A stretch of DNA of 64,000 nucleotides from Halarcobacter bivalviorum (GTDB lineage: Bacteria; Campylobacterota; Campylobacteria; Campylobacterales; Arcobacteraceae). The notes beneath the pieces were generated by a model. That model saw nothing but the letters and a program-made list of their open reading frames with translations. It did not search any database and was not told the origin of the DNA. The position numbers were made by a program, and so were the translations under genes. The stretch covers positions 1,922,001 to 1,986,000 of the forward strand of contig NZ_CP031217.1 in the NCBI RefSeq assembly GCF_003346815.1, given 5' to 3'. Shown in pieces: positions 1 to 7,130 of the stretch (its first letter is position 1; every line of letters starts with the position of its first letter).

Positions 1-461
1 GCTTTTCTCTTTGTATATCCAAGAATAACTGTTGTATCTGGAATTGCTTTAATTCCAAGTACTGCAGCCTCATGAAAATCACCTAACCACTCTAAATCAA
101 CCTCTTGTCTACCAAGAGTTAATCCTAAATACTCATTTGCATAAGAGATATTTGCAGTATGAACAATAGCCTCTTTTTCACTTCCATCAGAATAATCATC
201 TTTTTCTACTTCTGAAAAATCATGATTTCCTCTAAAACCTACTGCTGCTTTAAAACCATTTAATTCTCCAGTTTCATAAGAAAGACCAATAGAACCCATA
301 GTAAAACCAGAGTCTTTATTTCCACCACTATTATTTTGTCTCTCACCATATAGTGTAATATCACCACTTACAGTTCCAGCTTTAAATGCTTCATCAAAAC
401 TATTTGCAACTAAATTAGTTGTTACTAATAATGAAGCTGCAATTAAACTTACTTTTTTCAT
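1..461 (-). CDS. Opr-type outer membrane porin, N-terminal part (gene runs off the window)
   Basis: The first 153 codons are visible and the C-terminus lies beyond the window start. The protein opens with a clear Sec signal peptide (MKKVSLIAASLLVTTNLVA, cleavage expected near residue 20). After it come short alternating, glycine- and aromatic-rich segments such as GSIGLSYETGELNGFKAAVG, typical of beta-barrel strands. The motif LGRQEVDLEWLGDF is the kind seen in the OprD/Campylobacter major-porin families. It would form a diffusion channel in the outer membrane; the substrate cannot be told. A strong AAGGAGAG ribosome site precedes the ATG. The gene stands alone, downstream of and in the same direction as the flavodoxin operon. 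Porin identity is inferred from style and is fairly secure; the exact subfamily is not. Confidence 0.75.
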   Translation of the reverse strand, partial: MKKVSLIAASLLVTTNLVANSFDEAFKAGTVSGDITLYGERQNNSGGNKDSGFTMGSIGLSYETGELNGFKAAVGFRGNHDFSEVEKDDYSDGSEKEAIVHTANISYANEYLGLTLGRQEVDLEWLGDFHEAAVLGIKAIPDTTVILGYTKRK

Positions 462-559
462 ATAACTCTCCTTGTGTGTAATTCAACCAGCTTGAATTGA
501 ACTTGAATAGTAACAAAATAAACTTTAATTTTTCTTGATTTTAAGAACAATTATCAATA

Positions 560-1051
560 CTATAATATAACTTTTATCTCATTACACCAGTTTGTAACTC
601 TCTCATCTGTTAGTTCAGCTTGATTATCTTCATCAATTACTAAACCTACAAACTCCCCATCTACCTCAGCTTTTGAATATTCATACTCATAACCACTAAT
701 TGAAGTTTTTCCATAAATTGAAGCATTCTTTTCATTTAGTGTTTCGTACATAATTCCTAAAGCATCAACAAACTCATGACCATAACTTTCCTGATCTCCT
801 AATCCAAAAAGAGCAACTTTTTTACCAGAAAAATCTATTTCTTGAAGTTCATCAAAACAATCTTCCCAGTCATCTTGAAGCTCCCCCTCTCCCCAAGTTG
901 ATACCCCAATAATAATTGAATCACATTCACTCATTCTAGATACTCCCTCACTTGAAATATCTATTAACTCAAATCCTTCTAATTTTTCATGAATCTTATT
1001 TGCTACCTCTTCTGTATTACCTGTACTTGTTGCATAAAATATTGCTTTCAT
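560..1051 (-). CDS. fldA: Flavodoxin
   Basis: A 163-residue FMN-binding electron carrier that can replace ferredoxin, for example with pyruvate:ferredoxin oxidoreductase, when iron is scarce. The phosphate-binding loop TSTGNTEE is at residues 8-15. The first FMN-stacking segment STWGEGELQDDW is near 51-62 and the second, GLGDQESYGHEF, near 83-94, with Trp53 and Tyr90 as the likely isoalloxazine-stacking residues. The length and the loop after residue 110 fit the long-chain flavodoxins. It is the last gene of a five-gene minus-strand operon, 17 nt after the 251-aa protein and with an AAGGA ribosome site. The operon starts behind two Fur-type boxes at 2528-2594, so induction under iron limitation is expected. 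Confidence 0.95.
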   Translation of the reverse strand: MKAIFYATSTGNTEEVANKIHEKLEGFELIDISSEGVSRMSECDSIIIGVSTWGEGELQDDWEDCFDELQEIDFSGKKVALFGLGDQESYGHEFVDALGIMYETLNEKNASIYGKTSISGYEYEYSKAEVDGEFVGLVIDEDNQAELTDERVTNWCNEIKVIL

Positions 1052-1068
1052 TTTTTTCCTTTTTAAAT

Positions 1069-1824
1069 TTATCTTAGTGTTGAACGCATTGAATATGGAA
1101 TCAATTTAATCTCATATTCACTACTTAAAACATCATTACATCTAACACTTACGTGTTTATAAAATTTTTCATTTTTGGGATATACTAAATATACTTGTTT
1201 AAATTCACTTTTATTAATACAATCAATCGCTTTTTTAATATGTTTATCAATGTCTAGTTTCTTACTATTAATGAACTCCCAAAAAGTAAAAATTTTAGTT
1301 TGAAACATTAGCTCTTTTGAAACAATATCAATTGAATCCTCGAAAATATTAACTTCTCTATTTTTTGAAGAATTTAATATCTTATTTGAGACAAAATTTT
1401 TAAAAGATTCTTCTCCATCTAAAAAGAAAGAAAAATCATTTTCTAGCAGTATATTTATTAGGTCAGTAGATTTTTTTAATGATGAAATATCATTAGTAAG
1501 AATAGAATATTTAGTTGGCATTAATTCTGTTCTTAGGCTTAGTTTTTTAAAAAACTTATTTATTAAAAGTGTCTTTTTTATATCAATATTAATTTTTGAT
1601 GAGTATTTACTATTTACTTGCAGATTATAAAATACTTTTTTGATAAAAATATCAAAGAGTTGATTCTCTTTACATGAGTTTAATTCCTTTTTTGTAAATT
1701 TTAAAGAGCAAGGAACTTGTTGATTAAATAGCTTTAAAAACATTAATCTTTTATTCATATTACTTTGAAACTTATCAAAAGAAGGAAGAAACTCATTCTT
1801 ACTATTAAAACCAAATTTTTTCAT
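1069..1824 (-). CDS. Hypothetical protein (251 aa) in the Fur-type flavodoxin operon
   Basis: I do not recognise a domain. The protein is basic and rich in Lys, Asn, Phe and Ser, with no signal peptide and no membrane segment, so it is probably cytoplasmic. The C-terminal third (from about residue 205, with KQVYLVYPKNEKFYKHVSV) alternates strand-like and helix-like stretches and may be a small folded domain. The ATG overlaps the stop codon of the upstream 58-aa gene (TAATG), so translation is probably coupled. The flavodoxin gene follows after 17 nt. From memory, fldA of Campylobacter jejuni also follows Fur-regulated genes of unknown function, which makes a role in iron-limited metabolism plausible, but no activity can be assigned. 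Confidence 0.75.
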   Translation of the reverse strand: MKKFGFNSKNEFLPSFDKFQSNMNKRLMFLKLFNQQVPCSLKFTKKELNSCKENQLFDIFIKKVFYNLQVNSKYSSKINIDIKKTLLINKFFKKLSLRTELMPTKYSILTNDISSLKKSTDLINILLENDFSFFLDGEESFKNFVSNKILNSSKNREVNIFEDSIDIVSKELMFQTKIFTFWEFINSKKLDIDKHIKKAIDCINKSEFKQVYLVYPKNEKFYKHVSVRCNDVLSSEYEIKLIPYSMRSTLR

Positions 1825-2000
1825 TAGGCTTTTGACTCATATAGAAGTTCATTTGTTAATAGAACTACTCTTCTTTTATCTAAATCTCTATATCTCATAT
1901 TCATTAGTTTTACAATTGAACATAACATTTTTGAATTTACTTCTTGTCCAGAGTTTCTAATAACACTTCTTATCTCTTTTTTTAAAATTAAATTAGACAT
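1824..2000 (-). CDS. Small hypothetical protein (58 aa) in the flavodoxin operon
   Basis: This short gene fills the gap between the 66-aa and 251-aa genes. It starts MSNLILKKEIRSVIRNSGQE and ends ELLYESKA. A good AAAGGAA ribosome site lies seven bases before its ATG, and its stop overlaps the next gene's ATG (TAATG). The sequence is basic and looks helical, with a central Met/Arg/Lys-rich stretch (KLMNMRYRDLDKRR near 31-44). There is no signal peptide or membrane segment, and I do not recognise the family. Tight packing on both sides, the ribosome site and the normal codon style are the reasons to call it real. Confidence 0.7.
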   Translation of the reverse strand: MSNLILKKEIRSVIRNSGQEVNSKMLCSIVKLMNMRYRDLDKRRVVLLTNELLYESKA

Positions 2001-2009
2001 TAATTTCCT

Positions 2010-2210
2010 TTATTTTTTACCCAGTATTCTAATATCAATATTTGTTGTAAATTTATATTTAATATAGTTTCTATCCAAAAGATGTGTAATTGCTAGAAAC
2101 TCATCTAAATCTGCATCAGAGATGTTTTTTAAATTTACTACCCTACTTGTTGTTGACTCATACTTATAGTTTTTAAAACTATTAAGTTCATTTATAATCA
2201 TTTCACTCAT
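2010..2210 (-). CDS. Small hypothetical protein (66 aa) in the flavodoxin operon
   Basis: The 66-residue protein begins MSEMIINELNSFKNYKYEST. Its middle segment, ISDADLDEFLAITHLLDRNY, is predicted helical, and the end is strand-like and basic. No cysteines, signal peptide or membrane helix are visible, and the family is not recognised. The ATG follows directly after the DUF2325 stop codon, with a GAGG ribosome site inside the end of that gene, so the two are probably translationally coupled. The length and position suggest an accessory or regulatory partner of its neighbours; this is inference only. Confidence 0.7.
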   Translation of the reverse strand: MSEMIINELNSFKNYKYESTTSRVVNLKNISDADLDEFLAITHLLDRNYIKYKFTTNIDIRILGKK

Positions 2211-2513
2211 CTAGTCCTCACATTTATTAATATTAAGAAATTTACAAAGTTCACAATAAACAGAACTTGCACTTCTTTTTGTACAAATTACAGGAATATT
2301 CTTTTTCTTTGCTTCTTTTCTATATTTATACATAGCATTATGATTAACGAAATCTGTTAACATTAATACATAATCTGTATTTTGAGGAATATCTTTTCTG
2401 CAAGCACTTGATTTTTTTCTAGTATCCCAATGGGTAATAGAAAAACTTCCCAACTGGTCTAAAATACCTTTTATAGTATCTATTTTGTCTCCACCGATAA
2501 TTAAAACTGACAT
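2211..2513 (-). CDS. DUF2325 domain protein (100 aa), first gene of the flavodoxin operon
   Basis: The N-terminal SVLIIGGDKIDTIKGILDQLG and the later VLMLTDFVNHNAMYKYRKEA and IPVICTKRSASSVYCEL match the DUF2325 family. This is a small Rossmann-like alpha/beta protein found in many bacteria without an established function. Cysteines occur at the C-terminus (CELCKFLNINKC), giving a CxxC pair that could bind metal or act in redox chemistry. It is the promoter-proximal gene of the operon. Two Fur-type palindromes lie upstream at 2528-2542 and 2580-2594, and an AAAGGATG ribosome site precedes the ATG. Iron-limitation control is a strong inference; the molecular role is unknown. Confidence 0.85.
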   Translation of the reverse strand: MSVLIIGGDKIDTIKGILDQLGSFSITHWDTRKKSSACRKDIPQNTDYVLMLTDFVNHNAMYKYRKEAKKKNIPVICTKRSASSVYCELCKFLNINKCED

Positions 2514-2527
2514 TTTTCATCCTTTAA

Positions 2528-2542
2528 TGATAATGAATATCA
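2528..2542. promoter_or_regulatory. Fur box 1
   Basis: TGATAATGAATATCA matches the 7-1-7 Fur consensus (TGATAAT-N-ATTATCA) with one mismatch in the two arms. It lies 15 bp before the DUF2325 start codon, overlapping or just after the likely transcription start, a classic repression position. Confidence 0.75.
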
Positions 2543-2579
2543 GAATACTAACAAGAGAAAGCTTAAATTTTCTTTATAT

Positions 2580-2594
2580 TGATAACCATTATCA
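2580..2594. promoter_or_regulatory. Fur box 2
   Basis: TGATAACCATTATCA matches the 7-1-7 Fur consensus with one mismatch in the two arms. It is centred 52 bp from the first box and sits between the divergent DUF2325 and binding-protein genes, so it could serve the minus-strand operon, the plus-strand genes or both. Confidence 0.75.
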
Positions 2595-2660
2595 TAAATA
2601 TTTTAAGAACTTTTATTACTTTTTTTATATAATCTTTAATCAATTATTTTAAGGCAACTC

Positions 2661-3380
2661 ATGAAAATTTTATTTATACTATTATTATTTATTAGTTTTT
2701 TATTTTCAAAGGATGAGATACAGCCTCTTACAGAACCTTGGACTCCATATCAAATTGAGACAAAAGATGGATTAGAAGGGATAAGTATTGATTTAATAAA
2801 AGAGATTCAAAAAAGAATTGGAAATAAAAAAAAGATTAAAGTTTTTCCTTGGAAAAGAGGTTATAATATTACTTTGAAGAAAAAAGGATATGCTCTTTTT
2901 TTAACAACTAAATCCAAACAAAGAGAAAATCTTTTTAAATGGGTAGGACCTATCTCTTCAATGGAAATTAGATTTTTTAAGAATGCTTTTAGAGATGATT
3001 TAAATATAAACTCTTTAGAAGATGCAAAAAAAGTATCTTCTATTACAGTAGCAGAAGATACTATTACAAAAGAAGTATTAAGTGAATTTGGTTTTACAAA
3101 TCTTGATATTAATACTTTAGCAAATAATAGTTTTAATAAATTATTAGAAAATAAAACTGATTTATATCCAGTTGAAGAAAACTCTTTTATGTATAAATTA
3201 AAACAATTAAATTTGCAAAAAAAGATAATACCAGTAAAAATGGAAGCTTTTTATGAGTCAAAACTTTATATTGCATTTAATATAGAGACTGATGATAAAA
3301 TTATAAAAAGATGGCAAGTTGCATTTGATGAAATAAAAGCAGATGGAACCTATGATAAAATTATTGGAAGATATAGATAA
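2661..3380 (+). CDS. Periplasmic amino-acid-type substrate-binding protein (SBP_bac_3 family)
   Basis: A 239-residue protein with a short signal peptide (residues 1-16, MKILFILLLFISFLFS), so it is probably periplasmic. The segment LTEPWTPYQIETKDGLEGIS at the start of the mature protein and the later DLIKEIQKRIG are typical of the SBP_bac_3 fold. In that fold two lobes close on a small polar ligand. No ABC permease is nearby. Instead the stop lies 3 nt before a BvgS-like kinase that carries a related domain, so it may sense or present a ligand rather than feed a transporter. An AAGG ribosome site and a possible TATAAT -10 at 2628-2633 precede it. The Fur boxes of the divergent operon lie in the same spacer. 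Confidence 0.8.
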   Translation: MKILFILLLFISFLFSKDEIQPLTEPWTPYQIETKDGLEGISIDLIKEIQKRIGNKKKIKVFPWKRGYNITLKKKGYALFLTTKSKQRENLFKWVGPISSMEIRFFKNAFRDDLNINSLEDAKKVSSITVAEDTITKEVLSEFGFTNLDINTLANNSFNKLLENKTDLYPVEENSFMYKLKQLNLQKKIIPVKMEAFYESKLYIAFNIETDDKIIKRWQVAFDEIKADGTYDKIIGRYR

Positions 3381-3383
3381 AAG

Positions 3384-5807
3384 ATGAGAAGAAGACCTCT
3401 ACTAAGATTTGCTTATACTTTTATACCTGCATTAATTACAGTATTAATCTATTTACTTATAGATTTTAGTATAAAAAAATATTTGCTAGAGCAAACTCCG
3501 AATGATAAAACTTACACCAGTCTAACAATAAATACAAACAATATTCAAAAAACAGCAGAAATTATTGCAAAGTCAAGTGTAATTTATCTTTCTAATTTTG
3601 CTATTGAAGGTCTAAAAGAGAAGATTGAACTAGATTTCCAAAATAACTTGATTTCAGCAATAGAGATAAAAGATATCTATTTAAATGAAAATTTAATTAG
3701 TGCATATAAAGATGAAAACAATCAAGTTATTTTTACAAATCAACTTCCTGAAAAATATAAACACTACAGCTTTATAAAAGAAGATATTATTGAAAAAAAA
3801 GAGTACACATATAATAACTTAGGAGAACTAACTATCTATTATAATGCTCCTAGTTTCTATAAAAAAGATATTATTCTAACAGAAGAAGAAAAAAACTTTT
3901 TAAAAGAAAAAGCAGTTTTAAATATTTGTGTTGCACCTAACTGGACTCCTTTTGAAAAGATTGAAGATGGACAATTCATAGGTATTTCTGCAGATATTTT
4001 AAAAATTATTACAAAAGATTTAAATGTAAAAATAAAATTAATTCATACAAATACTTGGGAAGAATCATTATTAAAAATCAAAGAAAAAAGATGTGATATT
4101 TTACCACTTGCGGCAACAACTCAATCAAGGCAAGAGTATTTAAATTTTACAAAACCATACATAACAGCAAATATAGTTGTAGCAACAAGAGTAAATGTTC
4201 CTTTCTTTGATAGTATTAATTCAATAAAAGATAAATCATTTGCAGTCTTAAGAAGTCACTTTTTATATGAAACACTTAAAACAAAATATCCAAAAGTTGA
4301 TATTATTGAAGTTGATTCAGTAGAGGAAGGTTTATCAAAAGTAGAAACAGGAGAAGTTTTTGGTTTTATAGATAATTCAATTGTTATAAATCATATCATT
4401 CAGAAAAACTTTATAGGTTCCCTTGCTGTTTCAGGTAAATTAAATGGGGAGATGCACTTATCAATTGCTTCAAGTAAAGAGTTTCCTTTACTAAACTCTA
4501 TTTTTGAAAAACTCTTAACTTTAATTGATGAAAATATTAAAGAAGAAGTTTTTAATAGATGGGTTAAAACAAATTTTCAAATCAAAACAGACTATACTTT
4601 AGTTTGGCAACTATTTGTAATTTCTTTAATCATTATTTTAATTACTCTTTATTGGAATAGAAAACTATCAATACTTAATAAACAGTTGCAAAAAGAGAGA
4701 AACAAAGCATATGAAGCAACAAAAGCAAAAGCAAAATTTTTAGCAAATATGAGTCACGAAATTAGAACACCTATGAACTCAATTATAGGAATGAGTCATC
4801 TAGTTCTTGAAACTGATTTAAAAAAAGAACAAAAAGAGTATGTGGAAAAAATTGATAAAAGTGCAAACTCTTTACTTAGAATTATCAATGACATTTTAGA
4901 CTTCTCTAAAATTGAAGCAGGAAAAATAGAGTTTCATAATGCCCCTTTTAGTTTAAGAGAAGTAATTAGTGATTGCATTGATTATATTGATTTAGATTTA
5001 GAAGAGAAAGAATTAGAGTTCATTTTAGAGTATGATGAAAAGTTAAGTGAATATTACTATGGAGATAAACTAAGAGTTTCACAAGTATTAACAAACATCT
5101 TACATAATGCTGTAAAATTTACAAATGAAGGCTTTATTAGATTAAAAATTTTACAAAAAAAAGATAATAAAATCTATTTTGAGATTGAAGATAGTGGTAT
5201 AGGTTTAAATAAGAATGAAGAGAAAAAAATATTTGAATCTTTTTCTCAAGGAGATTTAAGTACCTCTAAAAAATATGAAGGTACAGGATTAGGTCTTGCT
5301 ATCTCTAAAGATTTAGTAAATTTAATGAATGGAAAAATCTGGTTAAAATCACAAAAAAATAGAGGAACAACCTTCTTTTTTGAACTTGAATTAAAAAATT
5401 GTGAAAAAGAAGTAAAAGAAATTGAGAAAAAAGTAAAACCTGACTTCTCAAATAAAACTATTTTATTAGTAGAAGATAATAAATTAAACCAACAAATTAT
5501 TGCTGGTTTATTAAAAGATACAAATGCTACATTAAAAATTGTTTCAAAAGGAGAAGATGCTATTAAAATTATAAGAAAAGAGCCTAGTATAAATATTATT
5601 TTAATGGATATTCAAATGCCTAAACTCGATGGTTACGAAACAACAAAAATTATTAGAGAATACAATAAAAAAGTACCAATTATTGCCCTTACTGCAAATA
5701 GTTATGATGAAGATATTCAAAAATCTCATGAGTGTGGAATGAATGCTCATCTTAAAAAGCCAATAGAGATAGAAAATCTATATTTGACTATAAAAAAATA
5801 TATCTAA
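3384..5807 (+). CDS. BvgS-like hybrid sensor histidine kinase with periplasmic binding-protein domain
   Basis: An 807-residue inner-membrane sensor. Order of parts: a transmembrane helix near 11-29; a periplasmic stretch of about 140 residues without a recognised domain; an SBP_bac_3 domain near 170-400 (NICVAPNWTPFEKIEDGQ at its start); a second transmembrane helix near 406-424; a HisKA domain with the phospho-acceptor His458 in ANMSHEIRTP; an ATPase domain with N-box NILHNAVKFT and G-boxes DSGIGL and GTGLGLAIS; and a C-terminal receiver with the acidic pair in LLVEDN and phospho-acceptor Asp742 in LMDIQMP. The binding domain should gate autophosphorylation in response to a small molecule. 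The separate binding protein 3 nt upstream and the atypical receiver protein downstream are candidate partners. No DNA-binding response regulator is adjacent. Confidence 0.93.
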   Translation: MRRRPLLRFAYTFIPALITVLIYLLIDFSIKKYLLEQTPNDKTYTSLTINTNNIQKTAEIIAKSSVIYLSNFAIEGLKEKIELDFQNNLISAIEIKDIYLNENLISAYKDENNQVIFTNQLPEKYKHYSFIKEDIIEKKEYTYNNLGELTIYYNAPSFYKKDIILTEEEKNFLKEKAVLNICVAPNWTPFEKIEDGQFIGISADILKIITKDLNVKIKLIHTNTWEESLLKIKEKRCDILPLAATTQSRQEYLNFTKPYITANIVVATRVNVPFFDSINSIKDKSFAVLRSHFLYETLKTKYPKVDIIEVDSVEEGLSKVETGEVFGFIDNSIVINHIIQKNFIGSLAVSGKLNGEMHLSIASSKEFPLLNSIFEKLLTLIDENIKEEVFNRWVKTNFQIKTDYTLVWQLFVISLIIILITLYWNRKLSILNKQLQKERNKAYEATKAKAKFLANMSHEIRTPMNSIIGMSHLVLETDLKKEQKEYVEKIDKSANSLLRIINDILDFSKIEAGKIEFHNAPFSLREVISDCIDYIDLDLEEKELEFILEYDEKLSEYYYGDKLRVSQVLTNILHNAVKFTNEGFIRLKILQKKDNKIYFEIEDSGIGLNKNEEKKIFESFSQGDLSTSKKYEGTGLGLAISKDLVNLMNGKIWLKSQKNRGTTFFFELELKNCEKEVKEIEKKVKPDFSNKTILLVEDNKLNQQIIAGLLKDTNATLKIVSKGEDAIKIIRKEPSINIILMDIQMPKLDGYETTKIIREYNKKVPIIALTANSYDEDIQKSHECGMNAHLKKPIEIENLYLTIKKYI

Positions 5808-5839
5808 AAAATATACTTTTCATATATTTTTTAATAAAA

Positions 5840-5861
5840 TGAGACACTTTTGAGACACTTT
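5840..5861 (+). repeat. Tandem 11-bp direct repeat upstream of the atypical receiver gene
   Basis: TGAGACACTTT occurs twice in a row, 17 bp before the start of the receiver-like gene. Two head-to-tail copies one helical turn apart are the arrangement used by many response-regulator operators. No strong ribosome site or other element explains it. Its role as an operator is a guess. Confidence 0.4.
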
Positions 5862-5877
5862 TTTAGTACAATAAGTT

Positions 5878-6459
5878 ATGAGAATTTTAATATATGATAA
5901 CAATAAGCAGGACTTAGAAAAGTTTTGTAATATGATTAATCTTTACCCTATAGAAATTATAGTAGACAAAGCATCAGACTATAATGATATTATCTATTTT
6001 ATTTCACAACATACATATGATAAAGTTTTCATTGATTACAATGATGATATAGGTAAAAAACTTGTAACAGAAATTGTAGAAAAAAATCCTATGCAAAAAA
6101 TTTTCTTACTAAGTGATAGTTATGATTGTCCTTTAGAAAGAAATTGCGATTTATGTAAAGATAAATTTAAAAAGAATATTATTATTAAACCTCTTTCTCA
6201 AAATCAGTTAACTAAAATTCTAAGTAGAAAGTTTACTTGTGAAAATGAATTTCTTTCAGAAAAAGAGTTTAAACTAAAAAAAATAAAAAAGAAAGTTCAA
6301 ATAGAATATCCCTACTTAAAATTTGAGTATTGTAAGGATAGGGACTCTTTTCTTTCTGATAATATCCCAACTTCTGCTTTAGTTTTTGTAACAGATTTAT
6401 TAAACAAACATAATATTTCTTTTCATGTTACACATAAAAATCAAATTGTAATTCAATAA
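5878..6459 (+). CDS. Atypical receiver-domain protein with a cysteine cluster
   Basis: A 193-residue protein. The first 115 residues look like a response-regulator receiver: MRILIYDNN at the start (Asp7-Asn8 in place of the usual acidic pair), Asp53 in KVFIDYND at the phospho-acceptor position, Ser79 in LLSD near the conserved Ser/Thr, and Lys104-Pro105 in IIIKPLS. An insert at 83-93 reads DCPLERNCDLC, placing Cys84, Cys90 and Cys93 together, which is not normal for receivers and could bind metal or form a disulfide. The last 75 residues are basic and do not resemble a known output domain. It follows the hybrid kinase by 70 bp in the same direction and may be its phospho-partner. The receiver assignment is moderately sure; the function is unknown. 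Confidence 0.6.
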   Translation: MRILIYDNNKQDLEKFCNMINLYPIEIIVDKASDYNDIIYFISQHTYDKVFIDYNDDIGKKLVTEIVEKNPMQKIFLLSDSYDCPLERNCDLCKDKFKKNIIIKPLSQNQLTKILSRKFTCENEFLSEKEFKLKKIKKKVQIEYPYLKFEYCKDRDSFLSDNIPTSALVFVTDLLNKHNISFHVTHKNQIVIQ

Positions 6460-6513
6460 AAATAAATTTTAATCATTTTTTTTATATAGTTAGCTTCTAA
6501 AATAGGACAAAGA

Positions 6514-7125
6514 ATGAATAAAGAAGATGCTGTATTAAACATAGAAAATTTATCTTTTGGGTACGCAAAAGATAAACTTATTTACAAAGATTTTAATTTA
6601 GAAGTAAAAAAGAGTGAACTTATCTCTATTGTAGGTTCTAGTGGAAGTGGGAAAAGTACTCTATTTGAACTTATTTCAAATAATTTAAAACCACAAAAAG
6701 GAACTATTACTTCTAAAAAAATTTCATCTGTTTATCAAGACCCTTACAGCTCTTTTCATCCATCATTTATCATACTTGAGCAAATCAAAGATGTAGTTTT
6801 TTTTAATGAAGAAATAAAAAGAAAATTAGAAAACTTTTTAGATAAGCTAAATCTAGATTTTGATTTAATAAATAAAAAACCTCATGAATTAAGTGGTGGG
6901 CAACTTCAAAGATGTTCTATTTTAAGAGCACTACTCATGGAACCTGATTTATTATTAGTAGATGAACCTACCTCAGCCTTAGACAATATTGTTGCAATTG
7001 AGGTTATGAATTTATTAATAGACAATTTAGATAAATGTGGTATGCTTTTAATTACTCACGATAACAGTCTTGCCAACTGGTGCAGCGATAAAATTATTAA
7101 TTTAAACGAATTACAAAAGGATTAA
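6514..7125 (+). CDS. Orphan ABC transporter ATP-binding protein
   Basis: A short (203 aa) ABC ATPase. Walker A is GSSGSGKST at 41-49, the Q-loop lies in SVYQDPYSSFHPSF near 72-85, the signature LSGGQLQR at 126-133, Walker B LLLVDE at 146-151 and the switch His182 in LLITHD, so all catalytic elements are present. The Q-loop region resembles the oligopeptide/nickel (OppF/NikE-like) group. No permease or binding protein is next to it. The ferrochelatase gene follows after 5 nt, suggesting co-transcription with a haem gene. It may serve a permease encoded elsewhere; the substrate is unknown. Confidence 0.85.
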   Translation: MNKEDAVLNIENLSFGYAKDKLIYKDFNLEVKKSELISIVGSSGSGKSTLFELISNNLKPQKGTITSKKISSVYQDPYSSFHPSFIILEQIKDVVFFNEEIKRKLENFLDKLNLDFDLINKKPHELSGGQLQRCSILRALLMEPDLLLVDEPTSALDNIVAIEVMNLLIDNLDKCGMLLITHDNSLANWCSDKIINLNELQKD

Positions 7126-7130
7126 AATAT

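Noticed and set aside
546-566. A possible third Fur-like site (TGATAATTGTT) before the porin gene
   Set aside because: Only one half matches the consensus and it overlaps the flavodoxin stop region.
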